64,000 bases of DNA from Rhodosalinus halophilus (GCF_003298775.1 NZ_QNTQ01000002.1:239258-303257); one strand, 5' to 3'; shown: positions 29,521-38,180, counted from the stretch's first letter. Translations and numbers: made by a program. The notes: a model not told the origin generated them from the sequence alone.

Positions 29521-30366
29521 ATGACACGACCCTGCATCATCTGCGTCGCGATCACGGGCTCGGTGCCCACCAGGGCCGACAACCCGGCCGTGCCGATCAC
29601 CGTGGAGGAGCAGATCGAATCGACGCACGAGGCCTTCGAGGCGGGCGCCGCCATCTGTCACGCGCATGTGCGCAACGACGACGAGACGCCGACCTCCGAC
29701 CCGGAGAAATTCGCCCGCCTCAAGGAGGGGCTGGAGAAGCACTGCCCCGGCATGATCGTGCAGTTCTCCACCGGCGGCCGTTCGGGCGCGGGCAAGGCGC
29801 GGGGCGGGATGCTCCCGCTCCGGCCCGACATGGCCTCGCTCACCGTGGGGTCCAACAACTTCCCCACCCGCGTCTACGAGAACCCGCCCGACCTCGTTGA
29901 CTGGCTGGCGGGCGAGATGCGGGAGTACGACATCAAGCCCGAGATCGAGGCCTTCGACCTCTCCCACATCTTCCAGGCGGCGAAGATGAACCGCGAGGGC
30001 AAGATCCCCGGCCATCTCTACATCCAGTTCGTCATGGGCGTGAAGAACGCCATGCCGGCCGACCGCGACGTCTTCGATTACTACCTGCACACGGTGAAGC
30101 GCCTCGTGCCCGACGCCGAATGGTGCGCCGCCGGCATCGGCCGCCATCAGATCGAGCTGAACGAATGGTGCATCGCCGCGGGCGGCCACGCCCGGACGGG
30201 CCTCGAGGACAACGTGCGGCTCGACCGCGAGACGCTCGCGCCCTCGAACGCGGCGCTGGTCCGCCGCACGGTCGAACTCTGCGAGAAGTACGAGCGCCCG
30301 GTGGCGAGCTGGCGCGAGGCGCGCGAGATCCTCGGCCTGCGCATGCCCGAGACGGTCGCGGCCTGA
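29521..30366 (+). CDS. beta-keto acid cleavage enzyme (BKACE, former DUF849)
   Basis: 281 residues. BKACE enzymes are zinc-dependent and transfer the acyl part of a beta-keto acid to acetyl-CoA, giving acetoacetate and a CoA ester. The Zn ligands His47 and His49 (ICHAHVRN), the Glu-containing GGHARTGLEDN and the QFSTGGRSG loop are visible. Its place in a pca operon suggests beta-ketoadipate as substrate, giving succinyl-CoA plus acetoacetate in place of PcaIJ and PcaF. That activity is known for some family members; here it is inferred from context only. Confidence 0.88.
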   Translation: MTRPCIICVAITGSVPTRADNPAVPITVEEQIESTHEAFEAGAAICHAHVRNDDETPTSDPEKFARLKEGLEKHCPGMIVQFSTGGRSGAGKARGGMLPLRPDMASLTVGSNNFPTRVYENPPDLVDWLAGEMREYDIKPEIEAFDLSHIFQAAKMNREGKIPGHLYIQFVMGVKNAMPADRDVFDYYLHTVKRLVPDAEWCAAGIGRHQIELNEWCIAAGGHARTGLEDNVRLDRETLAPSNAALVRRTVELCEKYERPVASWREAREILGLRMPETVAA

Positions 30367-30950
30367 TGCCCGAGGCGCCGGACTGGTCCACGATCCCCGC
30401 GCCGCACGACGACGGGGCGGCGGCGCATCTGCCGGGCGCCGCGCTTCCCACGGTGCCCCTCGCCTCGACCGCGGGCGGCACGGTCGATCTGGCTGCCCTG
30501 GACGGCACAGTGGTCCTTTATGCCTATCCGCGCACCGGCCGCCCAGGCCAGCCCCTGCCGGAGGGCTGGGACGCCATCCCCGGCGCGCGCGGCTGCACGC
30601 CGCAGAGCTGCGCCTTCCGCGACCACTTCGCGGAGTTGCGCGCGGCGGGCGCCGAGCATGTCTTCGGCCTGTCCACGCAGGACACCGAGTATCAGCGCGA
30701 GGCGGCCGAGCGGCTCGCCCTGCCCTTCCCGCTGCTCTCGGACGCGGATCTCCGGTTCACCCGTGCGCTGCACTTGCCGACTTTCGAGGCCGCGGGCGCG
30801 ACGCTTCTGAAGCGCCTTACGCTGATCGCGCGCGGGGGCCACATCGCACGCGTCTTCTACCCGGTCTTCCCGCCTGACCGGAACGCGCAGGAGGTGCTGT
30901 CGGCCCTGCGCGCGGGGCTTGCCGGCGAAGAGGCCCGCCAGGGCCGATGA
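30366..30950 (+). CDS. peroxiredoxin (AhpC/TSA-redoxin family)
   Basis: 194 residues. It has a thioredoxin fold with VVLYAYPRTG and then GARGCTPQSCAFRDHFAEL. Cys77 and Cys82 are candidates for peroxidatic and resolving residues, as in PrxQ/BCP-like proteins with a long loop before the Cys. Later FGLSTQD and LPFPLLSDADLRF fit the family. The start ATG overlaps the BKACE stop (TGATG), so it is the last gene of the pca operon and may protect oxygenase metabolism from peroxides (inference). Confidence 0.85.
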   Translation: MPEAPDWSTIPAPHDDGAAAHLPGAALPTVPLASTAGGTVDLAALDGTVVLYAYPRTGRPGQPLPEGWDAIPGARGCTPQSCAFRDHFAELRAAGAEHVFGLSTQDTEYQREAAERLALPFPLLSDADLRFTRALHLPTFEAAGATLLKRLTLIARGGHIARVFYPVFPPDRNAQEVLSALRAGLAGEEARQGR

Positions 30951-30956
30951 GCGCGC

Positions 30957-31718
30957 TCAGCCGCGCCGGAGCATCCTGAACGCCGCCGAGGCCGCCCAGC
31001 CGGCCGCGATCGCGATCGTCAGCGACAACAGGCCGTAGACCAGCGGCTGCTCGCGCGAGAGCGTGAAGAGGAACCGCTCGAGCCCCACCTTGCGCACCCC
31101 GATGACCGATTCGAAATCCGCCACCACGCGCCCGTCGCGCGTGAGGAAGATCCGGGTGGCGTAGTCGCCTTCGGTCAGGTTCGCCGGCATGTCGATCGCG
31201 GTGGAAAAGAGCGTCTGCTCGGTCACGTCCACCGCCCCCTCGGCGAGCGCATAGCGCCCCTCGCGCTTGCGGATCCGGATCAGCGCGTCGGTGAAGGCCG
31301 CGGCGTCCTGCACTTCTTCGGGCGCTCCGACCGAGCGGATCGCGCGCGGGATGGAGATCTTGTGGCGCAGATCCTCGGTGTCGCGCACCACCTCCTCCAT
31401 CGGTCCGCTGGTCGCCACGGCGTAGAAGCTCGGGGCGCGATCGATCTCGACCGCGTCGGTATTCACCCATATGCCGGCCACGCGCTCCTTGCGGCGCACG
31501 GTGACCGGCGCGCTCGGCCCCGCGACGGTGATCACCACCTCGAGCGGCGGGTCAGTGCGGATCGGACCCTCGCGCTTCACCGCGCCGAAGATGAGGATCT
31601 CGGACCCCTCGAAATTGGTCGTGATCGACACCGTGTCGCGCGACAGGCCCAGCACCACCTCCTCGGCCCTGAGCGGCGCGGCCAGGGCGACGAGCAGGAG
31701 GAGCGCCAGCCGCAGCAT
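30957..31718 (-). CDS. TIGR02186 family protein (exported, C-terminally anchored)
   Basis: 253 residues. A signal peptide (MLRLALLLLVALAAPLRA) is followed by a beta-rich domain (VVLGLSRDTVSITTNFEGSEILIFGAVK) and one hydrophobic helix near 225-245, so it is anchored facing the periplasm. This is the conserved unknown family TIGR02186, regularly found beside TauE/SafE exporters in alphaproteobacteria. Its ATG overlaps the tauE stop by one base, which implies coupled expression with the exporter. The molecular function is not known. Confidence 0.82.
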   Translation of the reverse strand: MLRLALLLLVALAAPLRAEEVVLGLSRDTVSITTNFEGSEILIFGAVKREGPIRTDPPLEVVITVAGPSAPVTVRRKERVAGIWVNTDAVEIDRAPSFYAVATSGPMEEVVRDTEDLRHKISIPRAIRSVGAPEEVQDAAAFTDALIRIRKREGRYALAEGAVDVTEQTLFSTAIDMPANLTEGDYATRIFLTRDGRVVADFESVIGVRKVGLERFLFTLSREQPLVYGLLSLTIAIAAGWAASAAFRMLRRG

Positions 31719-32644
31719 CAATGCGCCCCTGCCTCGCCGACCGAGTAGAGTTCCGCCGGCTGGAGCAGGAGATCCGCCGCCAGCTTGCCGCAGACCGCCA
31801 GCACCATCAGCGCGAGCAGGATCCTGAGCTGTTCCGCCTTGAGCCGGGTGCCCAGTTGCGCGCCGAGCTGCGCGCCCACCACGCCGCCGATCAGCAGCAG
31901 CACGGCGAGGATCATGTCCACCGTGTAGTTGGTCGTCGCATGCAGCAGCGTGGTGAAGGCGGTGACGAAGATGATCTGGAAGAGCGAGGTGCCCACCACG
32001 ACCTTGGTGGGCATCCCCAGCAGATAGATCATCGCCGGCACCATGATGAAGCCGCCGCCCACGCCCATGATCGCGGCCAGAACCCCCACGGCCACACCGA
32101 CGAGCAACGGCGGGATCACCGAGATGTAGAGGCCCGAGGTGCGGAAGCGCATCTTGAAGGGCAGCGCGTGGATCCAACCCCGCTGCCTGCGCCGCGCGGC
32201 CGCGCCCGGCACGGGCGGACGCCGCGACTTCAGGATCGCGCGCAGGCTCTCGACGAACATCAAGGCGCCGACCACGCCGAGGAAGACGACGTAGGAGAGC
32301 CGGACCAGCAGATCCACCTGCCCCTGCGCCTTGAGGATGTTGAACACCCACACGCCCAGCGCCGCGCCGATCAGCCCCCCCACGAGCAGGACGAGCCCCA
32401 TGCGCAGATCCACCGTCTTGCGTCGGAAATGCGCCAGCACGCCGGAGAAGGAGGAGGCGACGATCTGGTTCGCTTCGGTCGCCACGGCCACCGCCGGAGG
32501 GATGCCGATGAAGAACAGAAGCGGCGTCATCAGGAAGCCGCCGCCGACGCCGAACATGCCCGAAAGCACCCCCACCAGACCGCCGAGCCCCAGAAGGAGA
32601 AAGGCGTTCACCGAGACCTCGGCGATGGGGAGGTAGATCATCAT
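31718..32644 (-). CDS. TauE/SafE family sulfite/organosulfonate exporter
   Basis: 308 residues with about eight hydrophobic helices and the duplicated family motif (GVLSGMFGVGGGFLMTPLL near 20-40, and VLAAIMGVGGGFIMVPAMI in the second half). TauE/SafE proteins export sulfite, sulfoacetate or related anions. The substrate here is inferred only from family. It is translated with the TIGR02186 gene and transcribed away from the ABC importer. Confidence 0.9.
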   Translation of the reverse strand: MMIYLPIAEVSVNAFLLLGLGGLVGVLSGMFGVGGGFLMTPLLFFIGIPPAVAVATEANQIVASSFSGVLAHFRRKTVDLRMGLVLLVGGLIGAALGVWVFNILKAQGQVDLLVRLSYVVFLGVVGALMFVESLRAILKSRRPPVPGAAARRRQRGWIHALPFKMRFRTSGLYISVIPPLLVGVAVGVLAAIMGVGGGFIMVPAMIYLLGMPTKVVVGTSLFQIIFVTAFTTLLHATTNYTVDMILAVLLLIGGVVGAQLGAQLGTRLKAEQLRILLALMVLAVCGKLAADLLLQPAELYSVGEAGAH

Positions 32645-32724
32645 GTGTCTACCTAGCGTCCCGGCCCCGCGCTTGGCAAGCTGCCGCGCCGCAGCGAAGA
32701 CGGCGCGACGGCCGGCGTCGCGAA

Positions 32725-32760
32725 GGGGGGCTGTCTGCCCCCCTCTTGGCCTTCGGCCAA
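32725..32760 (-). terminator. hairpins downstream of the ABC importer operon
   Basis: Two adjacent perfect inverted repeats: TTGGCC-TTC-GGCCAA (32746-32760) and GGGGGGC-5 nt-GCCCCCC (32725-32743). In minus orientation the second stem is followed only by TT, so it is a weak Rho-independent candidate for the operon ending at 32836. Confidence 0.4.
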
Positions 32761-32783
32761 TTCACCCCCCGAGGGTATTTCCC

Positions 32784-32798
32784 GCAAGAGGAAGGACC
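32784..32798 (+). repeat. dispersed intergenic element, copy B
   Basis: GCAAGAGGAAGGACC, identical to copy A at 9187-9201 (opposite strand), preceded by GAGGGTATTTCCC. It lies in the 191-bp gap between tauE and the last gene of the ABC importer. The function is unknown. Confidence 0.45.
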
Positions 32799-32835
32799 GA
32801 CGACAGCCGCCGCCGGCGGGCAGGCCCGCTGCGGC

Positions 32836-33801
32836 TCACCGCTCCTTCACGTAGGGCTCGCCGCCCGCGCGGGGCGGGATGGCGCGGCCGACGAAGCCTG
32901 CAAGAATCACGACCGTGAGGATGTAGGGGGCGGCGTCCATCACCTGAACCGGGACGGTGAAGGCGCCGAGGTCGATGTTCTGGTAGCGCAGCGCGATCGC
33001 CTGCAGGAAGCCGAAGAGCAGGCAGGCGCCCAGCGCATGCCAGGGGCGCCATTTCGAGAAGATGAGCGCCGCGAGCGCGATGAAGCCGCGCCCGGCGGTC
33101 ATGTCCTTGACGAAGCCCGCCTGCAGCCCGGTGGCGAGGTAGGCCCCGGCGATGCCGCAGAGCACGCCTGCGATGGCGACAGCCGCGTAGCGCAGGCCCA
33201 CGACCGAGATCCCGGCCGTATCGACCGCCTCGGGCGCCTCGCCCACCGCGCGCAGGCGCAGGCCGAAGCGGGTGCGAAAGAGCACCCACCAGGTAAGCGG
33301 CACGGCCAGCAGGCCGACGTAGACCAATATCGAGTGGCCGGAAATGAGCTCATGGTAGATCGGGCCCGCGATCGGCACGTCCCGCAGCGCCTCGGCGAAG
33401 GGCAGCGTGATGGTCTGGAACCGACCCTCGGGCGGCAGCGAGGGGGTGCGGCCGCCCTGGGCGAACCAGCTTTGCGCCACGACGACGGTGGTGCCGGCGG
33501 CGAGGAAGTTGATCGCCACGCCCGAGATCAGCTGGTTGCCGCGGAAGGTGATCGAGGCGAAGCCGTGGATGGCCGAGAGCGCGATCGAGGCCGCGGTGCC
33601 CGCCAGCAGGCCCATCCAGACCGAGCCGCTGGTGAAGGCCACCGCCGCGGAGAAGAAGGCGGCGGCCAGCATCTTGCCCTCGAGACCGATGTCGAAGATG
33701 CCGGAGCGTTCCGAGAACAGGCCGGCGAGGCAGGCCAGCAGCAGCGGCGTGGAAAGCCGGACGGTGGAGTCGAGCACCTGCAGGGCGGTGAGGAAATCCA
33801 T
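32836..33801 (-). CDS. ABC transporter permease (BMP/nucleoside-type), second permease
   Basis: 321 residues with eight or nine hydrophobic helices. The BPD_transp_2 signature is present: GIFDIGLEGKMLAAAF near 33-48 and AISGVAINFLAAGTT-like. It pairs with the upstream permease to form the heterodimeric membrane channel of a BmpA/NupABC-type importer. It starts 13 bp after the first permease and is the last gene of the operon, with weak terminator hairpins about 75 bp downstream. Confidence 0.92.
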   Translation of the reverse strand: MDFLTALQVLDSTVRLSTPLLLACLAGLFSERSGIFDIGLEGKMLAAAFFSAAVAFTSGSVWMGLLAGTAASIALSAIHGFASITFRGNQLISGVAINFLAAGTTVVVAQSWFAQGGRTPSLPPEGRFQTITLPFAEALRDVPIAGPIYHELISGHSILVYVGLLAVPLTWWVLFRTRFGLRLRAVGEAPEAVDTAGISVVGLRYAAVAIAGVLCGIAGAYLATGLQAGFVKDMTAGRGFIALAALIFSKWRPWHALGACLLFGFLQAIALRYQNIDLGAFTVPVQVMDAAPYILTVVILAGFVGRAIPPRAGGEPYVKER

Positions 33802-33814
33802 CTGCGCGCGTCTC

Positions 33815-34930
33815 CTATTCCGCCGGCTCGGCGCGGCGCGTCCGGCGCCGGCGCGCGGCCAGGAAGGCGCGTTCGAGCGGCATCCGCACCATGTTGTCGA
33901 GCGCCCCGGTGAAGAGGATCACCAGCGCCTGGATCACCACGATCAGCTCGCGGGGGATATTCGTCCAGAGCGCGAGCTCGGCCCCGCCCTGATAGAGGAA
34001 GCCGAAGAGGATCGCGGCCAGGAGCACCCCCAGCGGATGGTTGCGGCCCATCAGCGCCACCGCGATGCCGATGAAGCCTGCGCCCTCGGTCGAGTTGAGG
34101 ATCAGCCGCTCGGCCTCGCCCATGGTCGAATTGATGCCCATGAGGCCCGCGAGCGCGCCGGAGATCAGCATGGCGATCACGACGATGCGCACGGGCCGGA
34201 TGCCCGCGTAGCGCGCCGCCGTCTCGGAATGCCCCTGCGCGCGGATCTCGTAGCCCAGCCGCGTGCGCCAGATCAGCGCCCAGACGAAGAGGCACGCGAG
34301 CAGCGCCACGAAGAAGGTGACGTTGGCCGGCGAGCCGCGGAAGAGCGGCGTCGCGGCGGTGGAGAACATGTCCTGAAAGGTCGGCAGATGGACCGCCTGC
34401 GGAAAGGTGGCGGTGGCGGGTTCCATCATGCCCGCCGGCTTCATCACGTTGACGAGCAGGTAGTTCAGGAGCGCCGCGGCGATGAAGTTGAACATGATCG
34501 TTGTGATGACGATATGGCTGCCGCGCGTGGCCTGAAGGTAGGCGGGAATCAAGGCCCAGAGCGCACCGAAGAGGGCCGCGCTCGCGCTGGCGGCCAGGAG
34601 CGCCAGGGACCAGTGCGGCCAGGGAATGTAGAGACAGACGAGCGCGACCCCCAGCGCGCCCAGCATCGCCTGCCCCTCGCCGCCGATGTTGAAGAGCCGC
34701 GCGTGAAAGGCCACGGCGACGGCGAGCCCCGTGAAGATGAAGTTCGTGGCGTAGTAGAGCGTATAGCCCCAGCCGGCCGAGCGCATCAGCGCGCCCTCCA
34801 CCATGAGCCGAAAGGCCTCCACCGGACTCTCCCCGATGGCGAGGATCACCAGCGCCGAAAGGATCGCGGCCAGCAGCAGCGAGATCAGCGGCACGAGGAC
34901 GGCATCCGCCCAGGCGGGCATCCTATCCAT
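33815..34930 (-). CDS. ABC transporter permease (BMP/nucleoside-type), first permease
   Basis: 371 residues, about ten hydrophobic helices. The conserved LFNIGGEGQAMLGALGVAL segment and the cytoplasmic coupling loop RTRLGYEIRAQGHSETAARYAGI are typical of permeases paired with BmpA-type binding proteins. A basic tail (AARRRRTRRAEPAE) ends the protein. The start overlaps the ATPase stop by 8 bp. Confidence 0.92.
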   Translation of the reverse strand: MDRMPAWADAVLVPLISLLLAAILSALVILAIGESPVEAFRLMVEGALMRSAGWGYTLYYATNFIFTGLAVAVAFHARLFNIGGEGQAMLGALGVALVCLYIPWPHWSLALLAASASAALFGALWALIPAYLQATRGSHIVITTIMFNFIAAALLNYLLVNVMKPAGMMEPATATFPQAVHLPTFQDMFSTAATPLFRGSPANVTFFVALLACLFVWALIWRTRLGYEIRAQGHSETAARYAGIRPVRIVVIAMLISGALAGLMGINSTMGEAERLILNSTEGAGFIGIAVALMGRNHPLGVLLAAILFGFLYQGGAELALWTNIPRELIVVIQALVILFTGALDNMVRMPLERAFLAARRRRTRRAEPAE

Positions 34931-36530
34931 GGCGCGCGGCCTCCTCCTCTGCCTCGACGCGTTCCCACTGCTCGTCGATGGCCTGCCATTCGGGCTTGTC
35001 GGGCTCGCCCTCGATGCCGGCCATCAGCAGGCCGAGCTCGCGCTCGTCGGTCTGCGCCGGGTCGCGCTCGCCCATCACGCGGCCGTCGAACATCACCACG
35101 ATGCGGTCGGCGAGCGAGAAGATCTCGTCGAGCTCGACCGAGACCAGCAGGATCGCCTTGCCGGCGTCGCGCAGGCGCACGATCTCCTGGTGGATGAACT
35201 CGATGGCGCCGATGTCCACGCCGCGGGTGGGCTGGCCCACCAGCAGCAGGTCCGGGTTGCGATCGATCTCGCGCGCCAGCACGATCTTCTGCTGGTTGCC
35301 GCCCGAGAAGCTGCGCGCCGAGAGGCGACAGTTCGCGGGCCGGATGTCGAAGCGGTCGATCTTGTTGTCGGCGTCGCGGCGGATGGCCTCGTTGTCCATC
35401 AGAACGCCGCGGTTGTAGGCGGGATCGCGGTGATAGCCGAAGACCGCGTTCTCCCAGGCGGCGAAGGGCATGACGAGGCCCGCGCGCTGGCGATCCTCGG
35501 GAACGTGGGCGATGCCCTGGCCCCGCCGCGTTCGCCCGTCGGCGTGCCGCCCGGTCAGCGCCATCTCCTCGCCATTGATCCGCACGCGGCCCGTGGCCTC
35601 GCGCGTGCCACCCAGCACCTCGAGCAGTTCCGACTGCCCGTTGCCGGCGACCCCCGCGATGCCCACGATCTCGCCCGCGCGGACCGCAAGGTCGATCCCC
35701 TTGAGCCGCTCGACGCCGTGCTGATCGGTCACGCGCAGCTTCTCGATCTCGAGCACGGTCTGCGCGGGCCGCGCCGGCGTCTTGTCCACCCGCAAGAGCA
35801 CCTTGCGGCCCACCATCAGCTCGGCCAGATGCTCGGGGCTGGTCTCTGAGGTCGGCACCGTGGCCGTCATCTCGCCCTGCCGCATCACGCTCACCGTGTC
35901 GGTGATCTCCATGATCTCGCGCAGCTTGTGGGTGATGAGCACGATGGTCTTTCCCTCGCGCTTGAGCCCGGCGAGGATGCGGAAGAGATGGTCCGCCTCG
36001 GCCGGGGTCAGCACGCCGGTGGGCTCGTCGAGGATCAGGATGTCGGCCTGGCGATAGAGCGCCTTGAGAATCTCGACCCGCTGCTGGTGGCCGACGCTGA
36101 GGGTCTCCACCACCGCGTCCGGGTCCACGTTGAGCTCGTATTCGCGGGCGAGATCGGTGAGCGCGCGGCGCGCCTTGGCCAGCGAGGGCTTGAGCAGCCC
36201 GCCCTCCTCGACGCCGAGGATCACGTTTTCCAGCACGGTGAAGTTGGGCACCAGCTTGAAGTGCTGAAAGACCATGCCGATGCCGGCGGCGATGGCGGCC
36301 TGGCTGTCGGGGATCTCGGTCTTCTTTCCGCGGATGAAGACCTCGCCCGCATCGGCCTTGTAGAAGCCGTAGAGGATCGACATCAGCGTGGACTTGCCCG
36401 CGCCGTTTTCGCCGATGATGCCGTGGATGGTGCCCGGCTGGACGGCGAGGCTGATGTCCTTGTTCGCCTGCACCGGCCCGAAGGCCTTGGAGATGCCGCG
36501 AAGCTCGATCGCGGGCGCGGTGTCGGTCAT
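34923..36530 (-). CDS. ABC transporter ATP-binding protein with two nucleotide-binding domains
   Basis: 535 residues with tandem ATPase domains. Domain 1 is canonical: Walker A GENGAGKST near 38-46, signature LSVGHQQRVEI, Walker B DILILDEPT. In domain 2 the P-loop is degenerate (GVAGNGQSE, no Lys) although signature SGGNQQKIVLARE and LLVGQPTRGVD remain, as in the RbsA/MglA/NupA class. It powers import with the two downstream permeases. A GC-rich hairpin separates it from the binding-protein gene. Confidence 0.95.
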   Translation of the reverse strand: MTDTAPAIELRGISKAFGPVQANKDISLAVQPGTIHGIIGENGAGKSTLMSILYGFYKADAGEVFIRGKKTEIPDSQAAIAAGIGMVFQHFKLVPNFTVLENVILGVEEGGLLKPSLAKARRALTDLAREYELNVDPDAVVETLSVGHQQRVEILKALYRQADILILDEPTGVLTPAEADHLFRILAGLKREGKTIVLITHKLREIMEITDTVSVMRQGEMTATVPTSETSPEHLAELMVGRKVLLRVDKTPARPAQTVLEIEKLRVTDQHGVERLKGIDLAVRAGEIVGIAGVAGNGQSELLEVLGGTREATGRVRINGEEMALTGRHADGRTRRGQGIAHVPEDRQRAGLVMPFAAWENAVFGYHRDPAYNRGVLMDNEAIRRDADNKIDRFDIRPANCRLSARSFSGGNQQKIVLAREIDRNPDLLLVGQPTRGVDIGAIEFIHQEIVRLRDAGKAILLVSVELDEIFSLADRIVVMFDGRVMGERDPAQTDERELGLLMAGIEGEPDKPEWQAIDEQWERVEAEEEAARHG

Positions 36531-36547
36531 GCGGACTCCCTGGCGCG

Positions 36548-36578
36548 AGGGGCCGCGACGCTCGCGCGCGCGGCCCCT
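36548..36578 (-). terminator. intercistronic hairpin after the binding-protein gene
   Basis: 10-bp arms AGGGGCCGCG / CGCGGCCCCT with an 11-nt loop, 21 bp after the bmp stop and before the ATPase gene. No T-run follows. It may act as a partial terminator or RNA stabiliser that keeps binding-protein mRNA high, as is usual in ABC importer operons. Confidence 0.5.
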
Positions 36579-36599
36579 GCCTGTGTCACGTGCCGGGGC

Positions 36600-37604
36600 T
36601 CAGAAGGTGAGCGCGGGGCAGCTGTCCTCGGCGGTGTAGTCGGTCACCGTGATCTCCCCGTCGATGATGCGACTCTTCGCCTCCTCGACCTGCGCCTGCA
36701 TCTCGTCCGAGATGAGCTCGGCGTTGTGCTCGTCGAGCGCGTAGCCCACGCCCTCCTCGGCGAGGCCCAGCACCTGCACGCCGGTCTCGAGATCGGCGCC
36801 CGCGCTCATCGCGTCGTAGACGGCCACATCGACGCGCTTGAGCATGGAGCTCAGCACCGAGCCTGGGTGCAGGTAGTTCTGGTTGCTGTCCACGCCGATC
36901 GAGTAGATGCCCTCGTCCGCCGCGGTCTGCAGCACGCCGATGCCGGTCCCCCCCGCGGCGGCGAAGATCACGTCGGCGCCCTGGCTGATCTGTGCCTTGG
37001 CGAGCTCCGAGCCCTTCACGGGGTCGTTCCAGGCCGCCGGCGTCGTGCCGGTCATGTTGGCGATGATCTCGGCGTCGGCGTCCACGGCCTTGACGCCCTG
37101 CGCGTAGCCGCAGGCGAACTTGCGGATGAGCGGGATGTCCATGCCGCCCACGAAGCCCACGGTGCCCGTCTCGGAGGCCATGGCGGCCAGCATGCCGACG
37201 AGGAAGCTGCCCTCGTGCTCCGAGAACAGGATCGAGAGCACGTTGGGGTGCTCTTCGGGGTCGACGTAGCCGTCGATGGTGACGAACTTGGTGTCCGGAT
37301 AGTCGGGCGCGACATTGGCGATGGGGGTGGCCATCGAGAAGCCTGTGGTCACCACCGGGTTCAGCCCGGCCTCGGCGAAGCGGCGCAGCGCCTGCTCGCG
37401 CTGGGCCTCGGACTGAAGCTCTATGTCGCGGAACTCGCCGCCCGTCTCTTCCGCCCAGCGCTGGGCGCCGTTGAAGGCGGCCTCGTTGAAGCTCTTGTCG
37501 AACTTCCCGCCGAGGTCGTAGATCAGCGCCGGCTCCGCCAGCGCCGCGCCCGCCGTCAGCGCGAGGGCCGCCGCCGCGCCGGAGAGAGATTTCATCAGCG
37601 TCAT
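36600..37604 (-). CDS. BMP family ABC transporter substrate-binding protein
   Basis: 334 residues. A signal peptide (MTLMKSLSGAAAALALTAGAALA) without lipobox predicts a soluble periplasmic protein. The Bmp/Med fold is seen in LIYDLGGKFDKSFNEAAFNGA, VTTGFSMATPIANVA, GTVGFVGGMDIPLIRKFACGY and GADVIFAAAGGTGIGV. Family members bind purine nucleosides or related compounds; the substrate is not known here. The ATG at 37604 has GGGAG upstream. It is the first gene of the importer operon. Confidence 0.94.
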   Translation of the reverse strand: MTLMKSLSGAAAALALTAGAALAEPALIYDLGGKFDKSFNEAAFNGAQRWAEETGGEFRDIELQSEAQREQALRRFAEAGLNPVVTTGFSMATPIANVAPDYPDTKFVTIDGYVDPEEHPNVLSILFSEHEGSFLVGMLAAMASETGTVGFVGGMDIPLIRKFACGYAQGVKAVDADAEIIANMTGTTPAAWNDPVKGSELAKAQISQGADVIFAAAGGTGIGVLQTAADEGIYSIGVDSNQNYLHPGSVLSSMLKRVDVAVYDAMSAGADLETGVQVLGLAEEGVGYALDEHNAELISDEMQAQVEEAKSRIIDGEITVTDYTAEDSCPALTF

Positions 37605-37671
37605 TTGGGTCTCCCAGTCAGAGTGGCCGGGGTCTGCGCGCGCCACGCGCCGCTCCCGAGAATTGGTCGTG

Positions 37672-37685
37672 GATCGGGTCCGATC
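37672..37685. promoter_or_regulatory. 14-bp palindrome upstream of the bmp gene
   Basis: GATCGG-GT-CCGATC, a perfect dyad 68 bp upstream of the bmp start, in the 114-bp gap after rimI. The position suits an operator for a repressor of the importer. No regulator gene is adjacent, so the function is inference. Confidence 0.4.
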
Positions 37686-37718
37686 GCCCCCGATTTACGC
37701 CGCAGGCCCCGGAGAGGG

Positions 37719-38180
37719 TCAACATGTTTTTCTGCCCGGCCCCTCGCCGACGCTGCGTTGCAGCGGCGCAGGCGGGCGCAGCGCCCGCCGCATGATCAGC
37801 GCATCGGCCGCCGGACCGTCGCTGCGCGGATAGTATCGGGGGCGCCGGCCCGCCTCGGCCCAGCCGGACGCTTCGTAGAGCGCGCGCGCCGCCCCGTTGT
37901 CCGCCGCCACCTCGAGAAACGCGGTGGTCGCCCCCCGCGCGCGGGCTTCGGCCTCGAAGGCGGCGAGGCGGGCGCGCGCAAGGCCCTGCCGCCGGTGAAG
38001 CGGGTCGGTGGCGAGCGTGAGCAGCTCCGCCTCCTCGGCCGCGACGCGACCCAGGGCGAAGGCGCGCCCGTCGCCCAGCGCGAAGACATGCGGGCTCTCC
38101 AGCAGGCGCGCGAATTCTTCGGCCGTCCAGCCGCGGGCGAAGGCGCGGGCATGGAGCGCGGCGAGCGTCTCAGGCGTCAT
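37719..38180 (-). CDS. rimI: ribosomal-protein-alanine N-acetyltransferase RimI-like (GNAT)
   Basis: 153 residues. The GNAT acetyl-CoA loop reads ATDPLHRRQGLARARL (Q/RxxGxG/A) and is followed by FLEVAADNGAARALYEASGWAEAGRRPRYY, the classic RimI ending. It overlaps tsaB by 11 bp, the conserved tsaB-rimI order, so it likely acetylates ribosomal protein S18 or a related N-terminus. The C-terminal tail (about 20 residues after LIMRRAL) is longer than usual. Confidence 0.88.
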   Translation of the reverse strand: MTPETLAALHARAFARGWTAEEFARLLESPHVFALGDGRAFALGRVAAEEAELLTLATDPLHRRQGLARARLAAFEAEARARGATTAFLEVAADNGAARALYEASGWAEAGRRPRYYPRSDGPAADALIMRRALRPPAPLQRSVGEGPGRKTC

